Source of the DNA: Astropecten irregularis
Lineage: Eukaryota > Echinodermata > Asteroidea > Paxillosida > Astropectinidae
Reading direction: 5' to 3'
DNA: 64,000 nucleotides
Assembly: GCA_963971285.1 (NCBI GenBank)
Contig: OZ020258.1
Location: 2,356,001-2,420,000, forward strand
Positions within the stretch are counted from its first letter, which is position 1. Each line of letters opens with the position of its first letter. Both the position numbers and the translations under genes were made by a program. The notes beneath the pieces were generated by a model that was given only the letters and a program-made list of their open reading frames with translations, was not told the origin of the DNA and searched no databases. Shown here piece by piece: positions 1-10,933 of the stretch.

Positions 1-174
1 TTGTACATGCCATTTAAAACACCCCATACACCTGTTAGAAAATTGCTATTGACTATAGAGAAGACAAGGTGCACTCAAGTTGTCATCAGGGTGATCGCTG
101 TATATGTGTGAATCCTTTTATGATGGAATAGGATGTACACAAGACCAATGACCAATTATTATTGTAGAGATGTT

Positions 175-620
175 TAAAGGTAACATCATACCATCTTATA
201 CCCAGTAAGTTATCGGTAGATCTGTGAAGATTACTGTTTCCGTATTTCGGTATGGAATATCCTTACAAGCTTCCAATGTAAATTTTGGGCCACAATTAAA
301 GGTAATATCATACTTTGGTTTTTGTCAAAGAAAATGCAGATTCATGGGCAAAAATATCAAGGAAGATACAGTAACAGTCATTTTTGAAAATTTCCAGTCC
401 CATACGATGGCCACTTTTTGAGAAAACAGAAAAGAAAACGCACACAGTATTGTCAAACCTCCTTGAGATCAAAACTGGTTTGAGTCTTTGGTTTTACTCT
501 TCTTCTGGTTTTTTTTAACATCATTTCAGGCAAATTATAATAAGCTATCGGTAAACGTCTTTGAAAATGTATGTCTTGGTACGCTTCCAAAATATGATGA
601 TTATTACATTCAAAGGGAAA
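175..620. mobile_element. Nested or rearranged TTAA-type MITE, family B
   Basis: A family B copy starts at 296 (TTAA-AGGTAATATCATACTTTGG) and runs to about 620. A second fragment carrying the opposite end (AAAGGTAACATCATACC, TCTGTGAAGATTACTGTTTCC) lies directly in front at 175-255. This suggests one copy next to or inside another. Confidence 0.55.
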
Positions 621-875
621 ATGTGAAGCAGAGAACAGTTTCTCCGAAACTGGTTTGTAACCATAGAAACACATACAGTTCATGAACAAATCAATAGAAC
701 CATTTCTGTGACAATTTGCATAATCGATCATAATTGTACCAGCGTTTAACAAAACATAAGGATGAAATGTCCATGATAAAAATAACAAGAAATGGAAAGA
801 CGCGGTATATAGGGAAGCCTACATAATGATCTGCAGGCTGTAGAGTGGAGAACACTGCATGTGCTTATACGGTTT

Positions 876-1236
876 TTAAAGGTACAGTACATGATTGGTA
901 ACATACCCAAACAGAAATGTCCACAGATTTACGCATGACCTTCAGGGTATGAAGATGGTGCTGGTAGAAACATAATGTTAAAATATTTCCGTCTGAAATG
1001 GTGTATTTATCCAGAAAATAGTCAAACAACGACCGAAAACAGTTTTGATCTCTGGGTACGATCGAAACCATTCTTTATATTTTATAAGAAAAGTTAAGTC
1101 CGGTCGTGATTCAGATGTCCGATTGAGCTCAAATTTGAACAGGTTTGTGATAATCTCATGTACCTGTTGGATTGGCGACAAATTAAAGTGTGAGTGCTGT
1201 TCTGTGACCGTCACCAATCATGTATTATACCTATAA
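876..1236. mobile_element. TTAA-flanked MITE, family A, copy 1
   Basis: Starts TTAA-AGGTACAGTACATGATTGG and ends with the inverted form CCAATCATGTATTATACCT (last TTAA decayed to ATAA). The interior is nearly the same as the copy at 23.9 kb, including GGGTACGATCGAAACCATTC. Confidence 0.8.
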
Positions 1237-3550
1237 GGGATTTGGTGGATTGAGGCTGTATTCCTTCAAAATATTTGGTGATTTAAGGATGAAAAGAATT
1301 ACAATTTGCCCACTGATAAGGGGAATGAAGATGTATCCTACCTGATATCCAGTGGCGAACCTTCTATAAGGTCAAGTGGACTGCCGTACGCTGTCGGTCG
1401 GCCCTCCAAGATCGTGCGTGAGGTTGTGGTGGGTGGGTATGCGTTGCGTTGTGTCGTTATGAAGACGCGCGCGTCTTCTCGTTGTCTAAGTGCGCGCGCA
1501 GACGGATATTGTGACGCAAGCAGACGCTTGCGCGTTAGAAGCACCAAAAATGATGACAATTCGTTTGACTAGAATCCTTACAACCTCGAATTATATCGTC
1601 ATTTGCAGAGAAGTCGAGTATTATCTTCCTTTCAATGTCATCTCAGCAATACGTGAAATACCACACCACCACCACATGCAGCACCACTGCAAACACCAAC
1701 GCAACTGCAACAACGCAACAATGTCCACAGTGGTTGGAATTCGACCTTCTACTATGGTTATTTTCATCAAACCTGAACCACAATTTTTAAGCATTTAGGT
1801 CTCAACGTGCATGAAGAAAGTCGGTCTCCATAATCATGGCCTGGCCTTTCGACTCGTGTAGATAGTAGATACCGGCCGTCACTGCAGTGAAAACGCTGAA
1901 TGGTCTTGCGTCTGATGAGAAGGTCCAAAATCTACGCCGACGAACACAAAATTAGTTCTAGCATTCACGTCCAGATACACGTATTCTGTGTTCAATGACA
2001 TAGAAAACCTTCCATCCAGTGGCAATGGGTAAAGGAGCAACACAGAGGTCAATATGATCAAATGTATGCAGCTACAGCAAGTACAGCAGCCGCACGTCAA
2101 TTCATTTCACTCAATTCAACAAGTCAACCTCTCTCTCTGCAGGTGGTGTTCCCAGACTACCGCGTCACCGGTTGCCATAACAACCATTCTATATTCCACA
2201 GTATATAGTCTCCCTTTTTCCCTTGTTCTTTTTTTTTCTATTGAAGTGAAATACTGGGGAAGAATGGTTGCGACGTAGCGTTGGTCTCTGCACGTAGGTC
2301 CATCATTGTACAATCGTCAAATAATCGACCACTGACGAGGAAATAATATCTGTTTAATAACAGCGACACAACTGAAATAAACATCATGGCGGCCATAATT
2401 ATATTATAATGACACTCGTTTCAGTTGCTATACATATACTAAAAAATCATTTTAAGGGCCGCAAAATTCACCGATTTCAAGACATGTTTTTGTCAATGAA
2501 AGCTTGTTTTTCCTGAATAATTGTATAATTTTTCTGAGCATGCATGTTCCCAAAAAGATGACTTTTTCTCATTTTTATTTTCCCCCTAATATTAATTGCT
2601 TCGAGTTGTTTTCATGATTTTGTTTCAGTGATAATTGTCATGATTTGTCCCCAGGCAATTCATGTTTTTCTCTGACTGATTTCATTATTTCTTTAATTCC
2701 GTTAAAACAAAGAGAAGGGGCTGTTTATAATTTCACCCCATTTTCAAAAAATGTGATGCACGAATTTGTCAGTTATTGTACCGTGATTTAAGGAGATGCC
2801 TTTTTCTTGAACTCGATGTGAAATTAAAACAGTAGTGCTGCAATTAAATTAAATACTGTGATGTAGTACATGGTTAATTGGGCATATACTAATTAACGTT
2901 GGCTATATAGAATAATCTGCAAGGTTCTTTTCCTAAGATGAATTCCATTAAGTCAATTTTATTTAATCCGTGCATTCAACTAATCCATAAACCATGGTTA
3001 ACTAGTAAATAATGGTAGAAGTGGCTTTATCTTTACTTATAACGATTAGTCAAGGTTACTTATCACTAATTAAACCAGTCATGCATGGAGGTCTTATGTG
3101 ATACATAAACAGCGCCCTCTAGGGTCGATCGATCAGAATTAATAGCAAGGACGTTAATTTTGCTTACGCAGACGGACGATGGTACTATGTTTATGATCAA
3201 TATTTCCACCCAAACACAAACATTTTTCTGTCAAACAATGATTTACTTTCACTTGTTTAACCGTATCTATATAAACTTTTACACGCATTTTATCCGAACT
3301 AAAGTGGAGGGACGTACGATTAACGTTTTGTTTCAAATATTTATGCCAAATTAGATTGTTTGAACACATTTACATAATGCATATTTTTATATTTGTTACA
3401 TCACAATATCATTATATGTTCTGTAGTAAATCGAAAGGGTTTGATTTTTGTGCAGAGAGGAAAACCGGAGAACCCGGAGACAAATCCCCGTAGCGCGGGA
3501 CAGACAGAGGCAATTACGACTCGAGTCACATGCGACCCAAGCTGGAGTCG
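1237..3550. other. No gene recognised; CpG-rich patch then AT-rich sequence
   Basis: 1380-1550 is unusually CpG-rich for the window and holds an 18-base perfect palindrome GAAGACGCGCGCGTCTTC (1461-1478). From 2400 to 3350 the sequence is AT-rich, without good splice-bounded ORFs or repeats shared with the rest of the window. Confidence 0.5.
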
Positions 3551-3556
3551 AACCCT

Positions 3557-3650
3557 GGGGCAAATTTCACGGCGCTGCTTAGCACAAAAATTTGCTAAGC
3601 ATGACATTTCAGTCTTAATAAAAACAGGGTTAACAACGAAATTTCCATTT
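3557..3650. mobile_element. GGGGC-AATTTCA element, left part only
   Basis: GGGGCAAATTTCACGG...GCTTAGCACAAAAATTTGCTAAGCATGACATTTC, matching the 7.2 kb element. It is cut off at about 3650, where a different palindromic element (3663-3818) begins. Confidence 0.65.
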
Positions 3651-3662
3651 GCTGTGTATCAC

Positions 3663-3818
3663 TTCACCAATGGGAGACTTTTGAGAACCGGTCTTCAAGT
3701 CAACAGCGCACGCGCACGCACAACAGCGCAGGCGCAGAACAACGCGCGCATGCTCACAATTGCGTGCGCGTACGCTGTTGACATGAAGACTGGTTCTCAA
3801 AAGTCTCCCATCGGTGAA
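3663..3818. mobile_element. TGGGAGACTTTTGAGAACC inverted-repeat element, copy 1
   Basis: CACCAATGGGAGACTTTTGA...CTTCAAGTCAACAGCG and the inverse CGCTGTTGACATGAAGAC...TCAAAAGTCTCCCATCGGTG form arms of about 45 bases around a CpG-rich core (GCGCACGCGCACGC). Confidence 0.8.
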
Positions 3819-5190
3819 ATGCGAGTCCCTCATATAGTTGCATATATAGTACTTTATAACCCAATTATTTGCTGATACATGACTTGTAACCGAACCAAGA
3901 TTTTAACAATCATTGAACCTTCCTCTGTTAACATAATTATTTTTACGATAAATTTGATTAGACTGTTCCGAATGCACGCATATAGTTTTGTTAATGTTGA
4001 AAAGGTTTATATGTTGAATGAACCTAGCGTTAAACGTTTATCTCTGACTTCTACTCAAATTTGAAGACTTTCAGCTCCGACCAAACCAATGATGTATACT
4101 CATATTGAGGGCCATATTGAGCGAAATTTCTTGTGTTGGTCGATTGTGTCAATGCTATACTTATCCCGTTTTTCTAGATACCGATTATTCGAATAACTGA
4201 CCGTTAGAGGAACAGTTATTTTGTTAATCGATACCCAACACTATTCCGATTATTAGGGTGTCGGAACATTATGAAAAATTTGAAAAATTTTCAAAGGTTT
4301 TCAGTGCGTCGTTTATACATGAACAGCTTCGATTGTTTAAAACTTTTTAACACAGTATTTTACGGTGTAGGGGTGAAGCGTTGAAAGATTTACCAGAGTG
4401 TTAATGTTTTTAGTTTATCAGCGAATGTAATAATTGTAATGTTAATCATTAATAATCAAAGATTGTCTACTAAGTGTAATTGACATTTGCACTCTGTACC
4501 CAGCATGTAGCCACATTGTACCATGTAGAACTCATGATTATAGTGGGACTTTGTTCCCATTCTCTCAATAAAGAGTGTATTTTAGGCAGTCTGCCATTTT
4601 GGATGCTCTGTTTTGCGCAGATCAGATCGAGAATATTGATACTAAATTAGGAAACATTGAATGATAAGTAAGTAAAACATTTTGGCTTCATTTTATTTTA
4701 TTTTTATGTATAAAGGCCATGATTATTAATAATTTAAGTCAAGCCAGTGGCTGCATGGTACAAACATTGTACAATATTATGGGCCTACAAGGCAAGGCAA
4801 TGGACTATCCAAGAGTATAAGTAAAACCCACTAGTCTCTGACTCAAGACGCTAATCAGCCAAATTAAGTATAAGCTCGTTCACTGCCGTGAGTATGCACC
4901 GGCGTATATGACTATTACCTCAACGGATAATTAACTCTAACCATCCTGCATATACCACAGTTTACCGCACATGGTTTTTCCTGTGGCAAATGTGAATACC
5001 ACAATACACCACAGTGTGATTTATGTGGTAATGATCGGTTTATGATCCAGTGATCCAGTCCATCTTATTAATGTGGTACAGCATCTCTCGTATGAGGTAG
5101 ATCGATGCAGAGGATTAGGGTTAAAGCTCCACTTCGCAACTTACTTCCCGTAAAATTCTGTCAGAATTGTTTTGTTTTTTATCTTTACTC
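3819..5190. other. Upstream region of the MS4A-like gene, no feature resolved
   Basis: AT-rich. It should contain the promoter and a non-coding first exon of the plus-strand gene, but no specific TATA/initiator or donor could be chosen. An AATAAA-containing block at 4540-4590 looks like part of an old LTR or transcript end; support is weak. Confidence 0.3.
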
Positions 5191-5202
5191 ATAAACAGAA
5201 TC

Positions 5203-5445
5203 ATGCAGACTGCTCAGTCCGTCCAAGTGCCAGGACCAGGGATGGTCCAACTCCACCAGCCGTCATACCGTGGTTATCCACGGCGTAGTCGGCACCGTCG
5301 CCCGGTGATAGCCCTCGGGATTTTGCAACTTATCTTCGCGGGACTCGGTGGCATGTACGGATTTTGGGCTATGGGTTCAGATTCTTCTTATAATTGCATA
5401 ACGGAGATCGTCCTTTCTATGTCTGTGATGGCACTCGCTGTGCCG
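5203..5445 (+). CDS. MS4A-like gene, exon 1 of the coding region
   Basis: The first ATG after a likely 3' splice site (ATAAACAG at 5191-5198) begins MQTAQSVQVPGPGMVQ. An in-frame upstream extension lacks an ATG and would be intronic. The exon encodes 81 residues: a cytoplasmic tail with an RRSRHRRP basic cluster immediately before membrane helix 1, then a short loop (GSDSSYNC) and the first half of helix 2. It ends at a good donor (CCG|GTAAGC) in phase 0. A non-coding first exon is implied but was not identified. Confidence 0.65.
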
Positions 5446-8400
5446 GTAAGCTTCTTTTGAAATGGGACGCGGACTGATACTAAATTTTTGTGCAAAATTA
5501 TCATCAAAGGGTCTTTCCAAGATGACATTTTCTGTTTTTGATTTGTACATTTTTCTTTTTCTTTTCTCTCCCCCCCCCCTTCCTGAAGTTTCACATAGCT
5601 TCTGGAATTCTGGAAATTGTATCTGGGACGGTCTCTAGGCCAACTAAACGGCGGTGCTTGGTAAGATATTATAACATAATATTCATTAATATTCAAGACA
5701 GATATGAGACTATGGTTTAATATTTTGTGTTGTACTATTTTACGACGCACGTTGTGGCGACGTTCACACGCGACGATTGAAGATACGGCGCAACGGCTCT
5801 GTAGTATACTGCCTTCCCATTACTTTGGTACACATTCTTGCGTCACGTCGTACCGTCGAAGCTAGGTCGGGTTGTTCTTGACATTTTGAAACTATTTTGC
5901 AGTTAAAGGTAGTATCATACTTTGGTAGCATACCGAAACAGACATTTCCACAGATTTACAGTACCTATAACTTACATGATATAAAGATGGTGATGGTATA
6001 AACATACCGTTAAAAGTCTTCTGCCTGAAATGCTGTATTTCCCCCCCCCCCCCCCCCAAAAAAAAGAGTAAAACAACGACCGAAAATCGTTTNNNNNNNN
6101 NNNNNNNNNNNNNNNNNNNNNNNNNNNNNNNNNNNNNNNNNNNNNNNNNNNNNNNNNNNNNNNNNNNNNNNNNNNNNNNNNNNNNNNNNNNNNNNNNNNN
6201 NNNNNNNNNNNNNNNNNNNNNNNNNNNNNNNNNNNNNNNNNNNNNNNNNNNNNNNNNNNNNNNNNNNNNNNNNNNNNNNNNNNNNNNNNNNNCACTGTCT
6301 TGACCCAAGTCAGTCTTTCGTCTTTGTGATCCGTACGTTTGGTTGATTATCGGGCGCCCTCAATATTCAAAGTAATATACCAATCAGCTCATTGTGAATT
6401 GTTGGAGATCCAAGCAATTAACTGCTTGTATTATAAAGCGAAGCAAGAGCGATTGAGACAAGCCTTTAACAAGGTCGCATATATTGTGGCATTGGATTTA
6501 AAAGGTAAACTTTGAGCTCCTATTGGTCCCCATCCCCCAACTCCTCGAGTAAAACAAAGCAAAATAGGAACAGAAAAGGAAAGAATTATTTTTTGGATAC
6601 AGTGGTATAATTGGTAGAGTTGTTTCATGGCTTCTGTCTAGTATAAAGCGAACTCACTATAGGGCGCCAACATCATTTTATAGAGCAGGGGCCGATTTCA
6701 TAGAGCTGCTTGAGGAACAACATTTGCTTAGGCACCAAAACCTTGGTAAATAAAATCGGTATGCAAAATTGATTACAAGTCAAAAGCAGTAACATTTTGA
6801 TTGGCAATCATGTATGATAATGGAAGACTTTTCATGTTTTGTGCTTAACCAGCTCTATGAAATGGGCCCCTGGATAGTAGCGGCTCTTTTGGCAGACCGC
6901 CGGTACAGTATTCCGTAGGTCGCAGGTTCAAATCCCGCGTCAGGCTTAACTCATGCATCTCCCTTTTACTTGACTATTATTAATAAAATAATCTTCCGTT
7001 GTTTTCTACAGCTAACTGAGGCTGTGGTGCTGAGGAGTATGGTAGTTGCTGCTTCCATCGCCGAGGTCCTAGTCTGCTTAGTGGCTTCTGTTTATTGCTA
7101 CAAGATTATAGATGAATCCAAGCAAGTTGCGACCAGCGACACCACCGCACATGCAGTAAACACAAACACAATTCTGGGGCCAATTTCACGAACCTGTTTA
7201 GCACAAAAAATGGCTAAGCATGACATTTCTGTCCTAGTAAAAACAGGGTTAGCGGCAAGCAAAATGGCCATGTGTTGTGTATTTTTGTTGTTCTTTCGCT
7301 GACCATAAATATCAAATGGAATGTTTAATGGTTTGTTTTACTGGGCAAGACATTTTGTGCTAAGCAATGTTTTGAGCTTAGCAGCTAAGTGAAATTGGCC
7401 CCACGGCTCAATTGCTTGGCTCTGCTTACAGTGCAGAATTCGGTGCTTATGGTCTTCATTCTTCGCTTACAGGGCTAGTGCAGAATTTAAAGGGATGGTA
7501 CAGAATTGGTATACGAAATACACTTCAAGATCACAGATTCACATAAAACTTATGGTGATGACAGTATAATGGTGATGATAGAAGAAAACATCCCATAAAA
7601 TGTTTTTGTCTGAAATGCCATATACGTTGAGAAATAAATGAAACTATTTCCGATTGGAATAAATCGCTTCGAAGCGTTTTATTCATTTGTTGAAATGTGT
7701 AAACGGGTTTTCACTATTTTTCTCGTGACCCAGATGGCTGATTGACCTCAAACTTCTACAGGTTTGTCAGTTAAGGTATATGATGGATTACATAATGTGC
7801 TTTCACTGTCATCAACGGTTTTGTCGCAAAAAGCAGTTCTGTACCATCTCTTTAAGGTAGCCCAGTAAGCAAATAATTCTTAGTTATATCCCAATGTAAC
7901 CTATACATCATACGCACAACTGAAGATGTCCCCCTGAAAAAGATATCGTATAAGCACAGAATGTTCTGCTTCCATATTAAGCGCAGTGATTCTGTGGTAA
8001 CTACAGGCAGCAGAGCCATGACGTTGGGCCCTGTACAAAAGTCGGGAAATTGGGTTTTGCAAGTTGTTCAAAAGCCAAATCGATGTTACGATGACCCACC
8101 GTGAATATTTTTTCAGCAGTTAAAACACTCTTCCACTGGTTGTGTAACTTAATTTTGAGTCAACACGGGCATAGAACTACCCAAGGAATATAGGATTATA
8201 AAACATGGCGACTTTCCACATTTTCCACATAGGTACAGTATCATACTTTGGTACCATACCGAAATAGAAATCTTCACAAAATTGAATTTACTTAAAACTT
8301 ACAAGGTATAAAGATGGTGATGGTAAAACATACAGTTAAATATTTCTGCCTGAAATGCTGTATTTATCCAGAAAAGTGTAAAACCAATATTGATCTTTTA

Positions 8401-9367
8401 AAGATTAAAAAAACCGTGCCTTCAGAAATATAGGCGTTTTCAATGTTTTCTCAAACGGAGGACCGTATGGGACTGACATTTTCACAGGTGACAGTTACTG
8501 TATCTTCCTTGATATTTTAGCCCACGAATCTGCATTCCTTTGACAAAACCAAAGTATGGTATTATCTTCTGATACTCTATGGATTGACCAAGCTGATGAT
8601 TATTTTGATCATCAGGTTGTCTTCGTGCCATGCCAAGTGTCTCCGAACACGGATACCATGGACCAGGGAGCGAGCCCTGACGTGACCGGGGGAGGGGAGC
8701 TTCCAGCCCCCATCAGCACCGCCGTGTCATCGACCACTGCCTCCTTCAATCACGGGACCGATAACGAGGGTACGTGTAGGCCTACCTAAAAAAAGTACAT
8801 ACAGGGGCGGATCTAGCTCTAAGGAAACAAGGGGCGTGAAAATCAAAAAGTGTCATTTTTCAATTTTACTGATATAAATAACAACGCTGGTCTTCGCCGA
8901 GCTGAAGAGGGGGTTAGAACCCCCAAACTCAACTCTAGACCAGCCTCTGACAATATAACCCATTAATTATTGCGTCAAAAATAGACATTTACGAATTAGT
9001 AATTTGGAAGCGATGAGGATACTTGACCAAGTAGGACTTGAATCGGAGACTATTTTCCATCACTGAAGTCATCCAGCTCCATGTTAAAACTTTGATCATC
9101 AATACAACCAATAACGTTTGCTTGGTAACCACCAATAAGTTTTCTGAGCCATTCAACCCATGCCCCTATGCAAATAATTTATGGTGACTTCTGTGGTGTC
9201 AAAAATACGCTTGACTGGTTTTAATACAGATTCCCAAGACACCGGCCACTAAAACAGATAAATAATGTTCAATTTCTTCTTCTTTCGCAACCCCCCCCCC
9301 CCCCCACCCCTCCCGTTTTTTTGTTATAGAGAACGGCATTCAAGAGAAGTCAATCAATCTGGCTTGA
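5203..9367 (+). CDS. MS4A/CD20-like tetraspan membrane protein gene (5 visible exons, spliced)
   Basis: The CDS joins 5203-5445, 5589-5660, 7012-7155, 8616-8769 and 9330-9367, about 217 codons ending in TGA. Every junction has GT/AG borders; the first three introns are phase 0 and the last is phase 1. The product has a Pro/Arg-rich N-terminal tail, a first hydrophobic helix (VIALGILQLIFAGLGG), a second formed across the exon 1/2 junction (ALAVP + FHIASGILEIVSG) followed by a basic loop, a C-terminal helix (SIAEVLVCLVASVYCYKI), and a Ser/Thr/Asp-rich cytoplasmic tail. Helix order, the IASGILEIVSG segment (compare WGG..FIISGSL) and overall length recall the MS4A/CD20 family, which act as membrane adaptors or channel-like proteins. 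An MS4A protein should have another helix between exons 2 and 3; it is not visible and may lie in the N gap. Other tetraspan families remain possible. Function is inferred from architecture only. Confidence 0.6.
5589..5660 (+). CDS. MS4A-like gene, exon 2
   Basis: A 72-bp phase 0-0 exon between CTTCCTGAAG and TTG|GTAAGA. It encodes FHIASGILEIVSGTVS followed by a basic cytoplasmic-loop sequence (RPTKRRCL). It completes membrane helix 2 and is the segment most like the MS4A signature (FIISGSL...). Confidence 0.6.
5903..6092. mobile_element. TTAA-type MITE, family B, cut by the assembly gap
   Basis: TTAA-AGGTAGTATCATACTTTGGT and interior matching other family B copies up to the N run. It includes a long C tract (6042-6057). 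Such repeat and homopolymer sequence may explain the failed assembly. Confidence 0.75.
6093..6292. other. Assembly gap (200 N)
   Basis: Exactly 200 Ns, so probably a placeholder length. It begins inside a TTAA-type element (5903 onward) and lies in the intron between exons 2 and 3 of the MS4A-like gene, where an exon is expected. Confidence 0.98.
6688..6870. mobile_element. GGGGCCGATTTCA-ended element with unrelated interior
   Basis: Ends GGGGCCGATTTCATAGAGCTG and CAGCTCTATGAAATGGGCCCC are inverted repeats of about 20 bases. The interior differs from the 7.2 kb element. Confidence 0.72.
6878..6946 (+). repeat. tRNA-like fragment with B box
   Basis: Contains GGTTCAAATCCCGC preceded by GGTACAGTATTCCGTAGGTCGCA, resembling the anticodon and T arms of the SINE family, but in plus orientation and diverged. 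No complete cloverleaf can be drawn. Confidence 0.35.
7012..7155 (+). CDS. MS4A-like gene, exon 3 (last membrane helix)
   Basis: A 144-bp phase 0-0 exon after TTTTCTACAG, starting LTEAVVLRSMVVAAS and containing the last hydrophobic helix, then KIIDESKQVATSD. The proposed donor is ATGCA|GTAAAC. Reading on in frame would run within about 20 bases into a transposable element (7176-7402) and stop, so splicing at 7155 is the economical reading. The match to the next exon in phase supports it. Confidence 0.6.
7176..7402. mobile_element. GGGGCCAATTTCA-ended fold-back element
   Basis: GGGGCCAATTTCACG at the left and GTGAAATTGGCCCC at the right. The interior (GCACAAAAAATGGCTAAGCATGACATTTC) also occurs at 3.6 kb and 25.0 kb. 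It starts 20 bases after the donor of exon 3 of the MS4A-like gene. Confidence 0.82.
7487..7855. mobile_element. TTAA-flanked MITE, family C, copy 1
   Basis: TTAA-AGGGATGGTACAGAATTGG to CAGTTCTGTACCATCTCT-TTAA, 369 bases. The interior has a perfect small palindrome (CGCTTCGAAGCG) and CTCGTGACCCAGATGGCTG, shared with the 13.7 kb copy. It lies in the intron between exons 3 and 4 of the MS4A-like gene. Confidence 0.85.
8230..8566. mobile_element. TTAA-type MITE, family B, copy just upstream of exon 4
   Basis: AGGTACAGTATCATACTTTGGTACC at the left and CCAAAGTATGGTATTATCTT at the right, with a family B interior. It ends about 50 bases before exon 4 of the MS4A-like gene, so the acceptor's branch region may be element-derived. 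Confidence 0.75.
8616..8769 (+). CDS. MS4A-like gene, exon 4 (cytoplasmic tail)
   Basis: This exon starts after GATCATCAG in phase 0 and encodes VVFVPCQVSPNTDTMDQGAS, then a Gly/Pro/Ser/Thr-rich acidic tail ending FNHGTDNE. It is clearly richer in G+C than its flanks. The donor is GAGG|GTACGT. The preceding 50 bases separate it from a TTAA-type element that ends near 8566. Confidence 0.55.
9330..9367 (+). CDS. MS4A-like gene, terminal exon
   Basis: After a C/T-rich tract and TTGTTATAG, the phase-1 continuation reads ENGIQEKSINLA followed by TGA at 9365-9367. The join gives DNE-ENGIQ, keeping an acidic tail. A poly(A) signal lies 110 bases downstream. The exon is short, so it rests mainly on phase agreement and that signal. 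Confidence 0.5.
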
Positions 9368-9476
9368 AAGAAGACTATCGACTTGGCTAGAAATTGCGAA
9401 GATCACCTCCAACTCGGCTTGAAAACAGACTAGCAACTCGACTGGAAATGTTTCACTATAAAGTTGGCTTTGAAAA

Positions 9477-9482
9477 AATAAA
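9477..9482 (+). terminator. Poly(A) signal AATAAA of the MS4A-like gene
   Basis: AATAAA lies 110 bases beyond the proposed stop codon in an A-rich stretch, at a plausible spacing for the 3' end of this transcript. Confidence 0.45.
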
Positions 9483-10196
9483 TAATCATTATAGTACAAA
9501 AAAAAAACATACACATAGCGTACACAGATATTGTAAAAACGTACTTAAGTCGTCGTGTATCAATTTCTAATATGTCCGCAATCAATGTTCCACTAGTTAT
9601 TAGTAAAAAAAAAATTAAAGTTTCAAAGTAGCAAAGCTGTTCACGTATTCCTAAAAGAAATTGGCTAATTTTCAGGAGGAATATGATCGTAAATTGGTTG
9701 GTGCAATTGGCCTGCTTCAGGGGCGAACGCCCCTCCCCGCTTTTCATACAGCAAAAACAAGGGGTCGGAAACAACGTATTATTGAGAGGGAGAGAAACTA
9801 AAAAAGGGAAAAGAGGGGGAGACAAATTAATTGGGCAGATCACGTCAGGCCTGCAGTAACCTGCTAGCTTTGAACGCTCCAAATGCATCCGTCGCTATTG
9901 AATGTGTGGATTTTTTTTCACGCCCTCCCCCCCCCCCCCCCTCCTGGAAAATCCTGGATCCGCTCCTGCGGTTTATCTTCAAGTTCAAGCATAATTATTA
10001 ATAATTTATCATCACTGCCAACTAGGCGCTGTAAATATTCTTGAACTGCACGTTAAAAAAATAATGTAGTCAAAATGGTTTCATACAAAAACAAATGTAA
10101 TACCATTACCTAACTTGCATATTACTCAGTTATTTCCTTTGAAATATTTGCTTCTTGTATTTGTGTCAGGAAACTCTTATTTTGCTTAATTTCAAG

Positions 10197-10316
10197 TCAT
10201 TGAAAAGTGAGCCACTAAAAATTGGCTGGAGCGGGATTCGAACCGGCGACCTCGTGAATACCGTACAGGCGCTCCACCAACTGAGCTATCCCGCCCTATC
10301 TTGGTGGTGTCCCTAA
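10197..10316 (-). mobile_element. tRNA-derived SINE, copy 1
   Basis: On the minus strand a tRNA-like head has an A box (TAGCTCAGTTGG) and a B box (GGTTCGAATCC), then CGCTCCAGCCAATTTTT and a tail containing CTTTTCAATGA. Acceptor-stem pairing is poor, so it is not a working tRNA gene. Copies with the same tail lie at 29.9 kb and 43.9 kb. Confidence 0.75.
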
Positions 10317-10910
10317 TTTTTTTTTTTTTATGGAAGTCGCCCAACACAAGGCACAAAGGCCACTCGAGGTGAGGGCTAAAAAAGAAAGAGAAAGGAAAAG
10401 AAAGTGCACAGAATTAGGATAACAGAAGCCTATTCACATTGCCCTTGAACTTAGACAAATTATATACAGAAGGGAAACAGGATGCAGGTAAGGAGTTCCA
10501 GAGTGAAGCAGTACGTGGAAAGAAACTCATAGCATACCCCTTGGACCTGCATTTGGGAGTCACGACTGTATGAGGATGGGATTTGACTGAGAGGCGAGTG
10601 GTTCGTTGTGAGGGGCGGTCAACAGGGACGACCAACGAATTCCATTAGAACACATGCCGTGATAGTATCTGTAAAACAGGCTCAGTGAAGATACATTGCG
10701 CCGATGTCAGAGGGGTTCCAAGGAAGATGACAATTCTTGGCCCACCAGGTTAACAACTCGACGCTGTATTCTGTCCAACAGAGAAAGGTGACAAGCTGGA
10801 GCACCGGACCAGATGTGACAACAGTACTCCATAACAGGGCGGATTGTCGTCTTGTATAAGTACAGAATGACAGGGGGGAGGCATTTCCGTGCACGGTATA
10901 GACAACCTAG
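10317..10910 (-). mobile_element. 5'-truncated non-LTR retrotransposon remnant
   Basis: On the minus strand, broken frames read LYKTTIRPVMEYCCHIWSG, HLSLLDRIQRRVVNLVG, HRRNVSSLSLFYRYYHGMCS and PRTASLWNSLPASCFP, the typical C-terminal end of a LINE reverse transcriptase (thumb and tail). At least two frameshifts separate these blocks (near 10.70 and 10.55 kb). A run of T at 10317-10329 is the poly(A) tail, so the insert is only the last 600 bases. It abuts a tRNA-type SINE on its left. Confidence 0.8.
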
Positions 10911-10933
10911 AAGTCAATTATAATAGTCAATTA

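Noticed and set aside
3393-3875. 160-codon plus-strand ORF
   Set aside because: It crosses a GGGGC-AATTTCA fragment and a palindromic element; the open frame is produced by CpG-rich inverted repeat sequence.
4259-4656. Solo LTR (TGTCGGAAC... with AATAAAGAG ... GGAAACA)
   Set aside because: TG/CA ends and an internal AATAAA are suggestive, but no target duplication, no second copy and no primer-binding site are visible.
5892-6308. Minus-strand ORFs spanning the N gap
   Set aside because: The length comes from unknown bases read as open; the flanking residues derive from a TTAA element and a poly-C tract.
10204-10300. Functional tRNA gene
   Set aside because: A and B boxes are present, but the acceptor stem does not pair and the same sequence with a SINE tail recurs twice in the window.
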